Shown: positions 34,972-44,575 of the stretch, piece after piece | How the letters are laid out: each line of letters starts with the position of its first letter | Position numbering within the stretch: the stretch's first letter is position 1 | Assembly: GCF_005925345.1 (NCBI RefSeq) | Contig: NZ_SSHJ01000005.1 | Span: 1 to 64,000, forward strand | DNA length: 64,000 nt | Source of the DNA: Pedobacter ureilyticus | GTDB taxonomy: Bacteria; Bacteroidota; Bacteroidia; Sphingobacteriales; Sphingobacteriaceae | Reading direction: 5' to 3' | Translations under genes and position numbers: made by a program | Notes under the pieces: generated by a model | What the model was told of the DNA's origin: nothing | Databases searched by the model: none | The model's input: only the letters and a program-made list of their open reading frames with translations

Positions 34972-36651
34972 TTAAGCTTCGTCGGTTACACAACCGCCAG
35001 CTGCATCTGTTACTGTTTTGGCATATTTAAACAATACACCCTTGGTGACTTTCAGCTTCGGTTGTTGCCATTTCGCTCTACGTTCAGCAATGATTTCGTC
35101 ACTCACTTTTAGCGTAATTTTATTATTTACCGCATCAATTTCAATGATGTCATCATCTTCAACCAAGCCAATTAAACCGCCTTTGTAAGCTTCTGGCGTG
35201 ATGTGACCTACCACAAAACCGTGAGTACCGCCAGAAAAACGACCATCAGTAATTAAGGCAATAGATTTACCCAAACCAGCGCCAATAATTAATGAAGTTG
35301 GTTTTAACATTTCAGGCATTCCTGGTGCGCCAACTGGACCTTCATTTTTGATGACCACCACATCGCCCGGCTTAATTCTGCCACTAGAAATTCCCGCAAC
35401 CAAATCTTTTTCTCCATCAAATACCCGAGCTGGACCTTCAAATCTTTCGCCTTCTTTACCAGAAATTTTGGCTACCGAGCCTTTTTCTGCCAAGTTGCCG
35501 TACAAAATTTGTAAGTGACCAGTAGCTTTAATTGGATTGTTTAGTTTCTGGATAATCGGTTGCTTGTAGTCCATGATAGATTTTACATCTTTCAAGTTCT
35601 CCGCTACAGTTTTTCCGGTAACGGTTAAACAATCGCCATGCAATAAGCCTTCATCCAACAAATATTTTAACACAGCCGGCACACCACCGTATTGATGTAA
35701 ATCTTGCATCAAGTATTTGCCGCTTGGTTTAAAGTCTGCTAAAACAGGGGTAACATCGCTCATGCGTTGGAAATCGTCTTGCGTAATTTCTACGCCAATA
35801 GCTTTACCCATGGCAATGAAGTGTAATACTGCATTGGTACTTCCGCCTAAAATGATGATCGAACGAATGGCATTTTCAAAAGCCTTGCGGGTCATGATGT
35901 CAGATGGTTTAATATCTTTCTCTAAAAGGATACGGATATATTTTCCTGCATCTAAGCATTCATTTTTCTTCTCCTCGCTTATTGCAGGGTTTGATGAAGA
36001 ATAAGGTAAGCTCATGCCCAAAGCCTCAATTGCCGAAGCCATGGTGTTGGCGGTGTACATGCCACCACAGGCACCGGCACCTGGACAAGTGTGTTTGATG
36101 ATTCCTTGGTAATCTTCTTCTAATAAATTACCGCAGATTTTCTGTCCTAATGCTTCAAAGGCAGAAACGATGTTCAACTCTTCACCTTTGTAATGCCCCG
36201 GGGCAATAGTGCCACCGTAAACCATAATTGAAGGGCGGTTTAAACGAGCCATGGCCATAATCGCCCCTGGCATATTCTTATCACAACCTGGAATGGCAAT
36301 TACACCATCGTAATACTGGCCACCACAAATAGTTTCGATACTATCCGCAATTACATCGCGGCTAACTAAAGAGTAACGCATACCATCTGTGCCGTTGCTC
36401 ATGCCATCACTCACGCCAATGGTATTAAAAGTAAGACCAACTAAATCGTTGTTCCAGACCCCTTTTTTAACCACAGCGGCCAAATCGTTTAGGTGCATGT
36501 TACAAGTGTTGCCATCGTAGCCCATACTGGCAATGCCCACTTGCGCTTTCGCCATATCGGCATCGGTTAAACCAATTCCATAAAGCATGGCCTGAGCTGC
36601 GGGCTGGGTAGGGTCTTGCGTAAAAGTCTTACTGTATTTGTTTAATTCCAT
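34972..36651 (-). CDS. ilvD: Dihydroxy-acid dehydratase
   Basis: 559 residues. Dehydrates dihydroxy acids in valine, leucine and isoleucine synthesis; Fe-S enzyme. Cluster Cys residues appear in [12 protein letters not shown] (about 50), [10 protein letters not shown] (about 120) and [20 protein letters not shown] (about 190-209). [12 protein letters not shown] and [20 protein letters not shown] near 440-485 finish the pattern. It is preceded by the Ile-rich leader peptide and terminator at 36682-36809, so its expression is probably attenuated by isoleucine supply. Confidence 0.97.
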   Translation of the reverse strand: MELNKYSKTFTQDPTQPAAQAMLYGIGLTDADMAKAQVGIASMGYDGNTCNMHLNDLAAVVKKGVWNNDLVGLTFNTIGVSDGMSNGTDGMRYSLVSRDVIADSIETICGGQYYDGVIAIPGCDKNMPGAIMAMARLNRPSIMVYGGTIAPGHYKGEELNIVSAFEALGQKICGNLLEEDYQGIIKHTCPGAGACGGMYTANTMASAIEALGMSLPYSSSNPAISEEKKNECLDAGKYIRILLEKDIKPSDIMTRKAFENAIRSIIILGGSTNAVLHFIAMGKAIGVEITQDDFQRMSDVTPVLADFKPSGKYLMQDLHQYGGVPAVLKYLLDEGLLHGDCLTVTGKTVAENLKDVKSIMDYKQPIIQKLNNPIKATGHLQILYGNLAEKGSVAKISGKEGERFEGPARVFDGEKDLVAGISSGRIKPGDVVVIKNEGPVGAPGMPEMLKPTSLIIGAGLGKSIALITDGRFSGGTHGFVVGHITPEAYKGGLIGLVEDDDIIEIDAVNNKITLKVSDEIIAERRAKWQQPKLKVTKGVLFKYAKTVTDAAGGCVTDEA

Positions 36652-36681
36652 TTATATTATGTTGTTTGTTCTGTTCAATTC

Positions 36682-36714
36682 AAAAAAAAACCGCCTCTTT
36701 TGGGGAGGCGGTTT
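36682..36714 (-). terminator. Attenuator terminator ahead of ilvD
   Basis: On the minus strand, AAACCGCCTC (36714-36705) pairs with GAGGCGGTTT (36697-36688) across a CCCAAAA loop and runs into a T tract. On the plus strand no T run of that length follows, so it works toward ilvD. It starts about 20 nt after the leader-peptide stop. An alternative pairing is described under the leader peptide. Confidence 0.88.
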
Positions 36715-36734
36715 CGCTAACTATATTTTTTTAA

Positions 36735-36809
36735 TTATATACAACGATTGCCTTCCCTCGGTTGAGGAATAATGATAATGTTGTTAATAATGACTGTGTT
36801 CAATTGCAT
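36735..36809 (-). CDS. Ile-rich attenuator leader peptide, ilvD
   Basis: 24 residues from ATG 36809 to TAA 36735. After MQLNT come V-I-I (6-8) and a run of four Ile (11-14, codons ATT ATC ATT ATT), and the peptide ends with Ile: seven Ile, one Val and one Leu in 24. Directly behind the Ile run, CCTC (36767-36764) and GAGG (36759-36756) can form a hairpin. If a ribosome stalls at Ile codons that hairpin opens, and GGGAAGGC (36757-36750) can pair with GCCTCCCC (36709-36702) in the terminator arm at 7 of 8 positions, preventing termination. That is the textbook logic of an ilv attenuator. No database search was made; there is no Shine-Dalgarno site, as usual in the phylum. Confidence 0.82.
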   Translation of the reverse strand: MQLNTVIINNIIIIPQPREGNRCI

Positions 36810-36861
36810 GTTTTATTGCTTCGAACCCAAACATACTAACAAATTATCAAACTACGAAATC

Positions 36862-37752
36862 TTAAATAATGACTTCGTAATTTACTTTCTCTAGTACCAA
36901 GTTTTTATATGCTCTTTGTAAGGTAGCGCCAATACTATCTCTCCATCTTTGTCTATATACTGTTTCATCTACAGTATGGATACCCGCAACTTCTACTGCT
37001 GTGCCACAGAAAAATGCGCCATCTGCCTCTTTAAGAAAATCTACGGTGATTTCTTTTTCAACCACTTCGATATCTAACACTTTACAAAGTTCTATAATGG
37101 TAGCTCTGGTAATACCAGGTAAAATGTTTCCTTTTGCTGGCGTAAACAATTTGCCATTTTTCTCGATGAAAATATTGGCGCCAGATCCTTCAGCAACCAA
37201 ACCTTTGTGGTCTAACAGCAAAGCTTCATCAAAACCTTTGTTTTTTGCATCGGAGGTAGCTAAAATAGAATTTACATAGTTACCACTAATTTTTGCCTCA
37301 ATTTGGGTTGATTTTGGGTTTGGGCGTTCAAAAGGAGAAACGCAGATTTTCAACTGCCTATCGCCCAAATACGCTCCCCATTCCCATGCGCAAAGCATAA
37401 TAGAGGTTTGTGATGGCGCAACTAAGGTCATTTGAGGCTCGCTAAAAACTAAGGGACGAATGTAAGCGTCTTTGAAATTATTCAGTTCGAGCAGTCTATA
37501 AGTTTGTTTAATCAGTTCGTCAACATTCCAAGTGAATGGAATACCTGTAAGTTCGCATGAGCGTTTTAACCGCTCGAAATGCTCCCTGGCCTTGAAAATA
37601 CGTGTAGCATTGTGGGTTTTATAAGCCCTAATGCCCTCAAACGCAGCAAAGCCATAGTGTAACGATTGACCGTATAAATCAGTCTTCGCTTCCTCTGCCT
37701 TTACAAATTGGCCGTTTAGATAAATAACCGTGTTCGAATTGTAATAATTCAT
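36862..37752 (-). CDS. ilvE: Branched-chain amino acid aminotransferase
   Basis: 296 residues, class IV PLP aminotransferase. The early FVKAEEAKTDLYGQSLHYGF (about 16-35) with FEGIRAYKT holds substrate-binding residues; the PLP lysine lies in the KISGNYVNSILATSDAKNKG region (about 150-170), and EALLLDHKGLVAEGSGANIF (about 173-192) is the family signature, followed by LPGITRATIIELCK. It carries out the last step for leucine, isoleucine and valine. First structural gene of the ilv/leu run; a leader peptide and terminator precede it at 37841-38001, and a second attenuator follows it. Confidence 0.96.
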   Translation of the reverse strand: MNYYNSNTVIYLNGQFVKAEEAKTDLYGQSLHYGFAAFEGIRAYKTHNATRIFKAREHFERLKRSCELTGIPFTWNVDELIKQTYRLLELNNFKDAYIRPLVFSEPQMTLVAPSQTSIMLCAWEWGAYLGDRQLKICVSPFERPNPKSTQIEAKISGNYVNSILATSDAKNKGFDEALLLDHKGLVAEGSGANIFIEKNGKLFTPAKGNILPGITRATIIELCKVLDIEVVEKEITVDFLKEADGAFFCGTAVEVAGIHTVDETVYRQRWRDSIGATLQRAYKNLVLEKVNYEVII

Positions 37753-37840
37753 ATATCGTTGCTATTATTTTTTTCATGTGAAATAGCCATGTTATTCGAT
37801 TTGTGTTTCTAAGACACCGCTATTTCGTAGTATTTTGTTT

Positions 37841-37880
37841 AAAAAAAGCGTCCCATTTTTTCAAGAAGGGGACGCTTTTT
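37841..37880 (-). terminator. Attenuator terminator ahead of ilvE
   Basis: On the minus strand, AAAAAGCGTCCC and GGGACGCTTTTT form a 12-bp stem (37880-37869 with 37854-37843) and run into seven T. It ends about 88 nt before the ilvE ATG. An A tract on the other side makes it potentially bidirectional, but no plus-strand gene reads into it. Confidence 0.88.
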
Positions 37881-37899
37881 AGATGTTACATCAATATCG

Positions 37900-38001
37900 T
37901 TATAAGGAACCCTTGGATTGTTTATACAGTACCACATTAAGCAGCAGCAGCGCGTTGCTAACAAAGAGGCTAATGTTGCTGTTTTGTGTGATTGATTTCA
38001 T
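37900..38001 (-). CDS. Leu/Val-rich attenuator leader peptide, ilvE
   Basis: 33 residues from ATG 38001 to TAA 37900. The centre is ALLLLNVVL (17-25) with Leu codons CTG CTG CTG CTT and Val codons GTG GTA; total seven Leu and three Val plus two Ile. CTG looks uncommon here, where most genes favour TTA/TTG, which would sharpen sensitivity to charged Leu-tRNA. The stop is 20 nt before the terminator stem. A candidate anti-terminator is AAGGG (37914-37910) with CCCTT (37870-37866), only 5 bp, so the switching structure is less clear than at ilvD. Leader and terminator together are well supported by sequence. Confidence 0.8.
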   Translation of the reverse strand: MKSITQNSNISLFVSNALLLLNVVLYKQSKGSL

Positions 38002-38336
38002 CTCTTTTGAGTTCTTTGTTTTGTTATCGTTTTATAAATACCAATTTAGTATTTGGTTCAAAAAATAGCAATAGGTAAAATGAAATAATTTTATTTAGAA
38101 TATAATTTTGATTTTTTGTTTTTTTATGAATTATAATTCTGTATAAGAGATGTTTTGTCTGTCAAAACATTGCGAAGTGTAGACCAAATATGAAAACGGT
38201 ATTCGGTATAAATATTATGCTTGCATTGTAATTTTTCAGATTTTCTGCCTAAAAGTGGGAAATGATAGAGAAAGATGGAGTTAATACCGTTTGTTTTCTT
38301 CCCTAAATTAAAGTAAAGTTTAGCGTTATTTTTTAG
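38002..38336. other. Gene-free stretch containing the ilv promoter region
   Basis: 335 AT-rich bases. The minus-strand promoter of the ilv/leu run must be here; TATTTTTTG at 38067-38059 is a near -7 box with one extra base. Inverted copies of AAACGGTATT at 38194-38203 and 38283-38292 are 80 nt apart and could be an operator, but nothing else supports that. Confidence 0.4.
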
Positions 38337-38660
38337 CTAGTCTTTCGTTTCAAACAACCTCAAATATTTACTCGGTACTAATCTCTTCCATTCGGGATGT
38401 CTTTTCACATAAGCAAAAACCAATGGACATAAGGGCACCAATTGGTAGGTGTTTTCTTCAAGATAGGCAAGTGTCTTTTCTATCAATGCAGTAGCTGCAC
38501 CTCTGCCAGCCAAAGCATCAGGGCTTTCGGTGTGGATGAGCTTGATAATTTTCTCGTTCTCTTCGTAATCGATAAATGCGGTGTGGCCGTCTACGCTTAA
38601 TTCAAAGCGATGGGTTTCTTCGTTTTTAATAACAGGTAGGTTTAAGAATTCTTCTTTCAT
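38337..38660 (-). CDS. Small GNAT-type N-acetyltransferase (YjdJ-like)
   Basis: 107 residues. The fold is the minimal GNAT type: RFELSVDGHTAFIDYEENEK, then IKLIHTESPDALAGRGAATA (about 39-58) with the acetyl-CoA loop GRGAA, LIEKTLAYLEENTYQLVPLC and YVKRHPEW (85-92), a signature of the YidJ/Gtn-like subfamily. Substrate unknown; these often act on small metabolites or proteins. It stands alone between atpC and the ilv leader; its upstream spacer holds a half copy of the GTCATTTCGAC repeat. Confidence 0.88.
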   Translation of the reverse strand: MKEEFLNLPVIKNEETHRFELSVDGHTAFIDYEENEKIIKLIHTESPDALAGRGAATALIEKTLAYLEENTYQLVPLCPLVFAYVKRHPEWKRLVPSKYLRLFETKD

Positions 38661-38784
38661 TGTCTGCGAGTTTAAATGATATCAACGAAGTTAGTAAGAA
38701 AGAATTTTGAGAGGGTTGATGTATGGTAATAAACGATATACTTGCGTACGAATTAACTCTTAAGCAAGGATTTCTCATGGCGCT

Positions 38785-38815
38785 AGATTTCTGCTCGTTC
38801 CTCGTCGAAATGACG
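38785..38815. repeat. Right half of a GTCATTTCGAC-class repeat
   Basis: AGATTTCTGCTCGTTCCTCG followed by TCGAAATGACG. The left half is missing. Confidence 0.7.
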
Positions 38816-38836
38816 GGAGGAAGTGTTAAAAACAAA

Positions 38837-38862
38837 AAGCCCCAAACTTTCGTCTAGGGCTT
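38837..38862 (-). terminator. Intrinsic terminator after atpC
   Basis: On the minus strand an 11-bp stem AAGCCCTAGAC/GTTTGGGGCTT (with G-T pairs) closes on GAAA and runs into TTTTTG. Confidence 0.88.
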
Positions 38863-38886
38863 CTTAAACATTTTGATGTTTAAAAC

Positions 38887-39132
38887 TTAAGCTACAACCG
38901 CTTCAGCTAAAACAATAATTTTATTATCCAGTACTTCTACTACACCACCTTTAATGTTATAGATGTTTTCGCTTGAAGTTTCCTTAACAATCACTGGCCC
39001 ATCTTCTAAAGTAGAGATAATAGGAGCGTGGTCTCTTAAAATCTGAAAAGAACCCAAAGTTCCAGGAACAGTAACCGCAGTTACTTCGCCTTCGAAAACT
39101 TTTTTATCTGGAGTTAATATTTCTAAAGTCAT
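38887..39132 (-). CDS. atpC: F1 ATP synthase epsilon subunit
   Basis: 81 residues from ATG 39132; the longer in-frame start lies in repeats. Only the beta-sandwich is present: LEILTPDKKVFEGEVTAVTV, GSFQILRDHAPIISTLEDG, IKGGVVEVLDNKIIVLAEAV. The C-terminal helical hairpin that inhibits rotation in E. coli epsilon (about 139 residues) is missing, as in many Bacteroidota. It follows atpD in a two-gene unit; the other ATP synthase genes are not in the window. Confidence 0.95.
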   Translation of the reverse strand: MTLEILTPDKKVFEGEVTAVTVPGTLGSFQILRDHAPIISTLEDGPVIVKETSSENIYNIKGGVVEVLDNKIIVLAEAVVA

Positions 39133-39139
39133 TCTTGTT

Positions 39140-39265
39140 AGATTTGAGATTTGAGATTCGAGATTTGAGATATGCATCTCGTCTCAAATCTTTTATCTTA
39201 ATTTATCATTAGTGAGATGTGAGATTTGAATTTCGTCTCAAATCTCACATCTAATATCTCACATC
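39140..39265. repeat. GAGATTTGAGA low-complexity repeat in the atpD/atpC gap
   Basis: Direct words GATTTGAGATTTGAGATTCG and opposed words CTCAAATCTCACATCTAATA form an imperfect inverted arrangement around ATCTTAATTTATCATTAG. It lies inside a transcription unit. Confidence 0.7.
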
Positions 39266-40786
<1,521 letters not shown>

Positions 40787-40934
40787 TTATAAAAATCAAT
40801 CCCGATAACTATCGGGACTTAAAGGCAGTTTTGTACGCCTGCTTTTCGGTTGGCAAAGTTAAAACTTTTTAATGTAATTTTTATATAGAAATAAAATGTT
40901 TTTCAACAGTTTAATAAATGATAAATTAGCCGCT

Positions 40935-41846
40935 ATGAATACAGTGTTGGTTACTGGCAGTAACGGCCTTTTAGGGCAAAAAATTACCGAACAAATTATA
41001 GCAGATAATAGCGTGAATTTAATTGCTACAAATCGTGGAGCAAATAAATATCCCGTAAAAGAAGGTTACGTTTACGAAACGATGGACATTTTGGACGAGG
41101 TGCAAATAAAATTGGTGCTCGAAAAATACAAGCCAGATGCGCTGATCCATACTGCTGCGATGACCAACGTAGATAGCTGCCACGAAAGTAAAGAAGCCTC
41201 CTGGCAACTGAATGTGGAAGCTACTAAGTATTTGGCTTCATTGTGTGATAAAATGGGTATACATTTTATATATGTATCTACAGATTTTGTTTTTGATGGC
41301 TTGAATGGACCCTATAAAGAAGAAGACGAACCGAAGCCGGTAAGTTTTTATGGAGAAAGTAAATTGGCCGGCGAGAATGTGGTGCGAGAAATGCGAGGCG
41401 ACTGGGCCATCATCAGAACCATTTTGGTTTACGGTATTTTGAAAGACATGAGTCGTAGCAATATTGTACTTTGGGCAAAAGCTGCGCTCGAAAAGAGAAA
41501 TCCAATAAACGTAGTAAATGACCAATGGCGAATGCCTACGCTTGCCGAAGATTTGGCGAGTGCTTGTTTGCTGGCAGTGAAACATAAAGCAAAGGGTACT
41601 TACCATGTTTCTGGAAAAAATATGATGAGTATTGTTGAGCTCGTGAACCGTGTGGCAGATTTTTGGAACTTGGATAAAACAATAATTAAAGAGGTGAGTT
41701 CTGATAGTTTGGGTCAGGAAGCGAAACGGCCAAAAAAGACTGGATTCATTTTAGACAAAGCAATGACAGATTTAGGCTACCAACCACATAGTTTTGAACA
41801 AGGATTGGCTTTGGTGCGGAGTCAGTTAGAAAATAGCGGGCTGTAA
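40935..41846 (+). CDS. RmlD-like NAD(P)-dependent sugar reductase
   Basis: 303 residues from ATG 40935; an in-frame ATG at 40896 is possible. Extended SDR fold: TGSNGLLGQKITEQII (6-21), then HTAAMTNVDSCHESKEASWQ, the active site THR-YxxxK region YVSTDFVFDGLNGPYKEEDE and VSFYGESKLAGENVV, all typical of RmlD-type dTDP-4-dehydrorhamnose reductases. The C-terminal RPKKTGFILDKAMTDLGYQP is also family-like. No other dTDP-sugar gene is nearby, so the substrate is uncertain; it may be another nucleotide sugar. Confidence 0.9.
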   Translation: MNTVLVTGSNGLLGQKITEQIIADNSVNLIATNRGANKYPVKEGYVYETMDILDEVQIKLVLEKYKPDALIHTAAMTNVDSCHESKEASWQLNVEATKYLASLCDKMGIHFIYVSTDFVFDGLNGPYKEEDEPKPVSFYGESKLAGENVVREMRGDWAIIRTILVYGILKDMSRSNIVLWAKAALEKRNPINVVNDQWRMPTLAEDLASACLLAVKHKAKGTYHVSGKNMMSIVELVNRVADFWNLDKTIIKEVSSDSLGQEAKRPKKTGFILDKAMTDLGYQPHSFEQGLALVRSQLENSGL

Positions 41847-41941
41847 ACAGTTTTCAGTTGGCAGTTCAATTAACCTATTAAACAATTGCCGCCTCAACAA
41901 TTAGCTAATTATCACATTAATAAATTATCAAATTAAATAAT

Positions 41942-42403
41942 ATGTCATTACAAGTAGGAGATCAAGCTCCAGATTTTAAATTAAAGAGTACAGAACTTAA
42001 AGAAGTTTCATTAAGCGATTTTGCTGGTAAAAAAGTGGTAATTCATTTTTTTCCGTTGGCTTTTACCGGTGTTTGTACCACGCAGCTTTGCACCATGAGA
42101 GATAACTTTGGTTATTACGATGGTTTAAACGCCCAAGTGCTAGGTGTTTCTGTAGATTCGCCTTTTACCTTAGCTAAATTTAAAGAGGAACAAGCTTATC
42201 AGTTCCCGTTATTATCTGATTTTAATAAAGAAACAGCTGCGGCTTACGGTGCTTTGTACGAAGATTTCTTAGGGATGAAAGGTATTGCCAAACGTGCGGC
42301 CTTTGTGGTAGACGAAGCAGGTAAAATTGCCTATGCAGAGGTGTTGGAAGATGCTGGTAACCTACCAGATTTTGCTGCCATCAATAAAATAGTTGCAGGC
42401 TAA
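41942..42403 (+). CDS. Peroxiredoxin (AhpC/TSA redoxin family)
   Basis: 153 residues, no signal peptide. The peroxidatic cysteine is in [18 protein letters not shown] (about 39-56), in the TxxC motif; a second Cys (CTMRD) follows five residues later as a possible resolving residue, as in some AhpE- or BCP-like forms. [19 protein letters not shown] and FPLLSDFN are the usual later motifs. It reduces hydroperoxides with thioredoxin or a related donor. Monocistronic, with a terminator after it. Confidence 0.94.
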   Translation: MSLQVGDQAPDFKLKSTELKEVSLSDFAGKKVVIHFFPLAFTGVCTTQLCTMRDNFGYYDGLNAQVLGVSVDSPFTLAKFKEEQAYQFPLLSDFNKETAAAYGALYEDFLGMKGIAKRAAFVVDEAGKIAYAEVLEDAGNLPDFAAINKIVAG

Positions 42404-42439
42404 TTGGTCTGCTAACCTTTTCAATCTTTTTTGAATAAC

Positions 42440-42473
42440 ATAGGGCGCTCTAACTATGCTTGGGGTGCCCTAT
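42440..42473 (+). terminator. Intrinsic terminator after the peroxiredoxin gene
   Basis: ATAGGGCGCTC pairs with GGGGTGCCCTAT with G-T pairs, followed by TTATTTTCTTTT. Confidence 0.8.
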
Positions 42474-42598
42474 TTATTTTCTTTTGCTACTTATTGTCGT
42501 GTCGAAATTTTCAGTATCGGTCGAAATTAGTTGCCATGTTTAAGCTACTTGGCTGGAGAAATTGCTGCTAATAAAACTGCAGATCGTTTGAAAAAATG

Positions 42599-42629
42599 AA
42601 GCTAAATACCATTTGTGTTTAGCTTTTTA
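42599..42629 (+). terminator. Second hairpin with T tract before the sigma gene
   Basis: AGCTAAATAC pairs with GTGTTTAGCT around CATTT, followed by TTTTTAC. It overlaps the likely -33 region of the sigma gene promoter, so it may insulate or modulate it. Confidence 0.7.
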
Positions 42630-42648
42630 CTATATTAAGTTACATTTG
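42618..42648 (+). promoter_or_regulatory. Promoter of the ECF sigma gene, leaderless
   Basis: TACATTTG at 42641-42648 is exact, with TTTA at 42618-42621 at -33 spacing. The ATG is at 42656, only 7 nt beyond the box, so the transcript would begin at or next to the start codon. Confidence 0.6.
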
Positions 42649-42655
42649 TATAACC

Positions 42656-43237
42656 ATGCCTTCCTACCGTTCATATTCTGATAGCGAATTATCTTATCTG
42701 CTTACGCAAGATGACGAGCAGGCTTTTACTGAAATTTACCATCGCTTTTACGGGCTTCTTTTTATACATGCAAGCAAACGGTTAAATGACGATGAGGAAG
42801 CTAAGGATGCAGTGCAGCAATTGTTCGAGTCGCTTTGGCAAAAAAGAGCTCAGGTGCAGGCAGACGGTAATTTGTCGGCCTACCTCTATACTGCCATTCG
42901 TCATCGCATTTTAGACATATTTTCGCATCAAGAAGTAGAAAATAAGTATGTAGATTCGTTGCAAAGCTTCATAGATCAAGAACAAGAATTTACTGATTAC
43001 AGGGTTAGGGAAAAACAAATGAAAGCCCTAATTGAAAAAGAAATCGACTCACTACCCCCTAAAATGAGAGAAATTTTTCTGTTAAGTAGAATAGAGAATA
43101 AATCTCATAAAGAAATAGCAGCACAATTAGGGATTTCAGAGCTTACAGTAAAAACTCAAGTTAAAAAAGCACTTAAAATTCTTAGATCTAAGCTGGGTTT
43201 GTTGGCTTATGTAGTTTTTCTGTTTAAAGCAGCTTAG
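42656..43237 (+). CDS. ECF sigma factor of the FecI/Bacteroidota SusCD type
   Basis: 193 residues. Region 2 (about 22-85): FTEIYHRFYGLLFIHASKRL, EEAKDAVQQLFESLWQKRAQ and NLSAYLYTAIRHRILDIFSH; region 4 (about 125-180): LPPKMREIFLLSRIENKSHK and EIAAQLGISELTVKTQVKKA. Paired with the FecR gene 219 nt downstream, it is the usual controller of SusC/D loci, activated when the outer-membrane receptor is occupied. Confidence 0.95.
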   Translation: MPSYRSYSDSELSYLLTQDDEQAFTEIYHRFYGLLFIHASKRLNDDEEAKDAVQQLFESLWQKRAQVQADGNLSAYLYTAIRHRILDIFSHQEVENKYVDSLQSFIDQEQEFTDYRVREKQMKALIEKEIDSLPPKMREIFLLSRIENKSHKEIAAQLGISELTVKTQVKKALKILRSKLGLLAYVVFLFKAA

Positions 43238-43456
43238 TAATCGCTAGCAATTTTCTATTCTCTTTTTTATTTCGATTTTAAATAATTTTTTTAATCTAGT
43301 AAAGCTTTTTAAGCTCATTTTTCTGTTCATTTTGGCTGACTAAGCGCCATTTTCCCTTACTTCTGTGTTTTTTTAAAAAAAAATCGATAACCAGTACCCC
43401 CAAGGTAGGGGCTTTGCCGTATTATAACTGTAACCAACCAAACTAGATTTCTTATC

Positions 43457-44575
43457 ATGGAGAAGAATGCGGCAGAACTGTTAAAAAAATATCTATCTGG
43501 TCAATGTACGCCAGAAGAAAAGGCTATGGTAGAAGATTGGTATTTGCAATTGCCATTTCAGAAAAAAGCGCCAGCTGCCGAGCAGATTGAAGCTAGCCAT
43601 GATGAAGTTTTGGACAGGCTGAAGCAGCGTCCCAAGACAAGGGGCATTGGGTACTTGAAACATATTGCTGTTGCGGCAAGTATATTACTATGCGTTGGTT
43701 TGGGGTTTGTTCTTTTCAATAGAAAAATAGAGCCGATGGCAGGCCTAGCAAAAAAGAAGCTAGAAGATGTACTCCCGGGAGGGAATAAAGCTACTTTAAC
43801 TTTAGCAGATGGAAGTGTGGTAGATTTGGATAAGGCCTTAAACGGGGAAATTACCAAACAGAATGGTATTGTTATTCGCAAAACTGAAAATGGGCAGTTG
43901 GAATATATTATACAAGATGATCCCGATGCTGTTAGCGGAACCAATACAATTGCTACTCCTAGAGGTGGGCAATATCAAGTAAGCTTGCCCGATGGCACCA
44001 AAGTTTGGCTTAATGCCGCAAGTTCGTTAACATATTCTTATCCTTTTGCCAAAAATGAACGTGCAGTAGCGCTGCAGGGCGAAGCTTATTTTGAGGTAGC
44101 CAAAGATAAACAAAGGCCTTTTAAGGTTAGGGCCAACCAACAAATTGTAGAAGTATTGGGCACACATTTTAACGTAAATGCTTATAGCGATGAGCCAATG
44201 CAGAAAACTACCTTACTAGAAGGTGCAGTAAAAGTAGTAGCGGGAGGTAACGAAGTTAGGTTAAAACCCGATGAACAGGCTAAATTTAATGCAGCCAGTA
44301 CCGAATTGGTGGTCGATAAAAATATAGATCCAGACCAATACATAGCTTGGAAAAATGAAGTGTTTGCCTTTAACAACGAAGATCTAAAATCGGTAATGAG
44401 ACAAATCTCTAGATGGTATGATATCGATGTAGCATACAAAGGTAAAATTACAACGGAAAAATATTTTGGAGAAATTCCAAGAAGCGCCAACCTTGCAGAG
44501 GTATTTAAAATACTAGAACTGAACCACGTTCATGTGCAGGTTTCGGGAAAAACAATGACGATAACCGGCAATTAA
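43457..44575 (+). CDS. FecR-type anti-sigma factor
   Basis: 372 residues. A cytosolic N-terminal DUF4880-like part (LLKKYLSGQCTPEEKAMVED) and one membrane segment (about 66-84) precede the FecR domain (about 160-260: NTIATPRGGQYQVSLPDGTK, VWLNAASSLTYSYPFAKNER, VALQGEAYFEVAKDKQRPFK), and DUF4974 at the end (FNNEDLKSVMRQISRWYDID). It holds the upstream sigma and receives the signal from the STN domain of the SusC protein, encoded next. Confidence 0.95.
   Translation: MEKNAAELLKKYLSGQCTPEEKAMVEDWYLQLPFQKKAPAAEQIEASHDEVLDRLKQRPKTRGIGYLKHIAVAASILLCVGLGFVLFNRKIEPMAGLAKKKLEDVLPGGNKATLTLADGSVVDLDKALNGEITKQNGIVIRKTENGQLEYIIQDDPDAVSGTNTIATPRGGQYQVSLPDGTKVWLNAASSLTYSYPFAKNERAVALQGEAYFEVAKDKQRPFKVRANQQIVEVLGTHFNVNAYSDEPMQKTTLLEGAVKVVAGGNEVRLKPDEQAKFNAASTELVVDKNIDPDQYIAWKNEVFAFNNEDLKSVMRQISRWYDIDVAYKGKITTEKYFGEIPRSANLAEVFKILELNHVHVQVSGKTMTITGN

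Noticed and set aside
36801..36831. Alternative minus-strand small frame starting MFGFEAIKHA upstream of the ilvD leader
   Set aside because: Lacks a run of branched-chain residues and ends before the hairpin; the Ile-rich frame fits the structure better.
36682..38001. T-box riboswitch ahead of the ilv genes
   Set aside because: No T-box AGGGTGGNACCGCG-like sequence; small frames with Ile or Leu runs point to ribosome-mediated attenuation.
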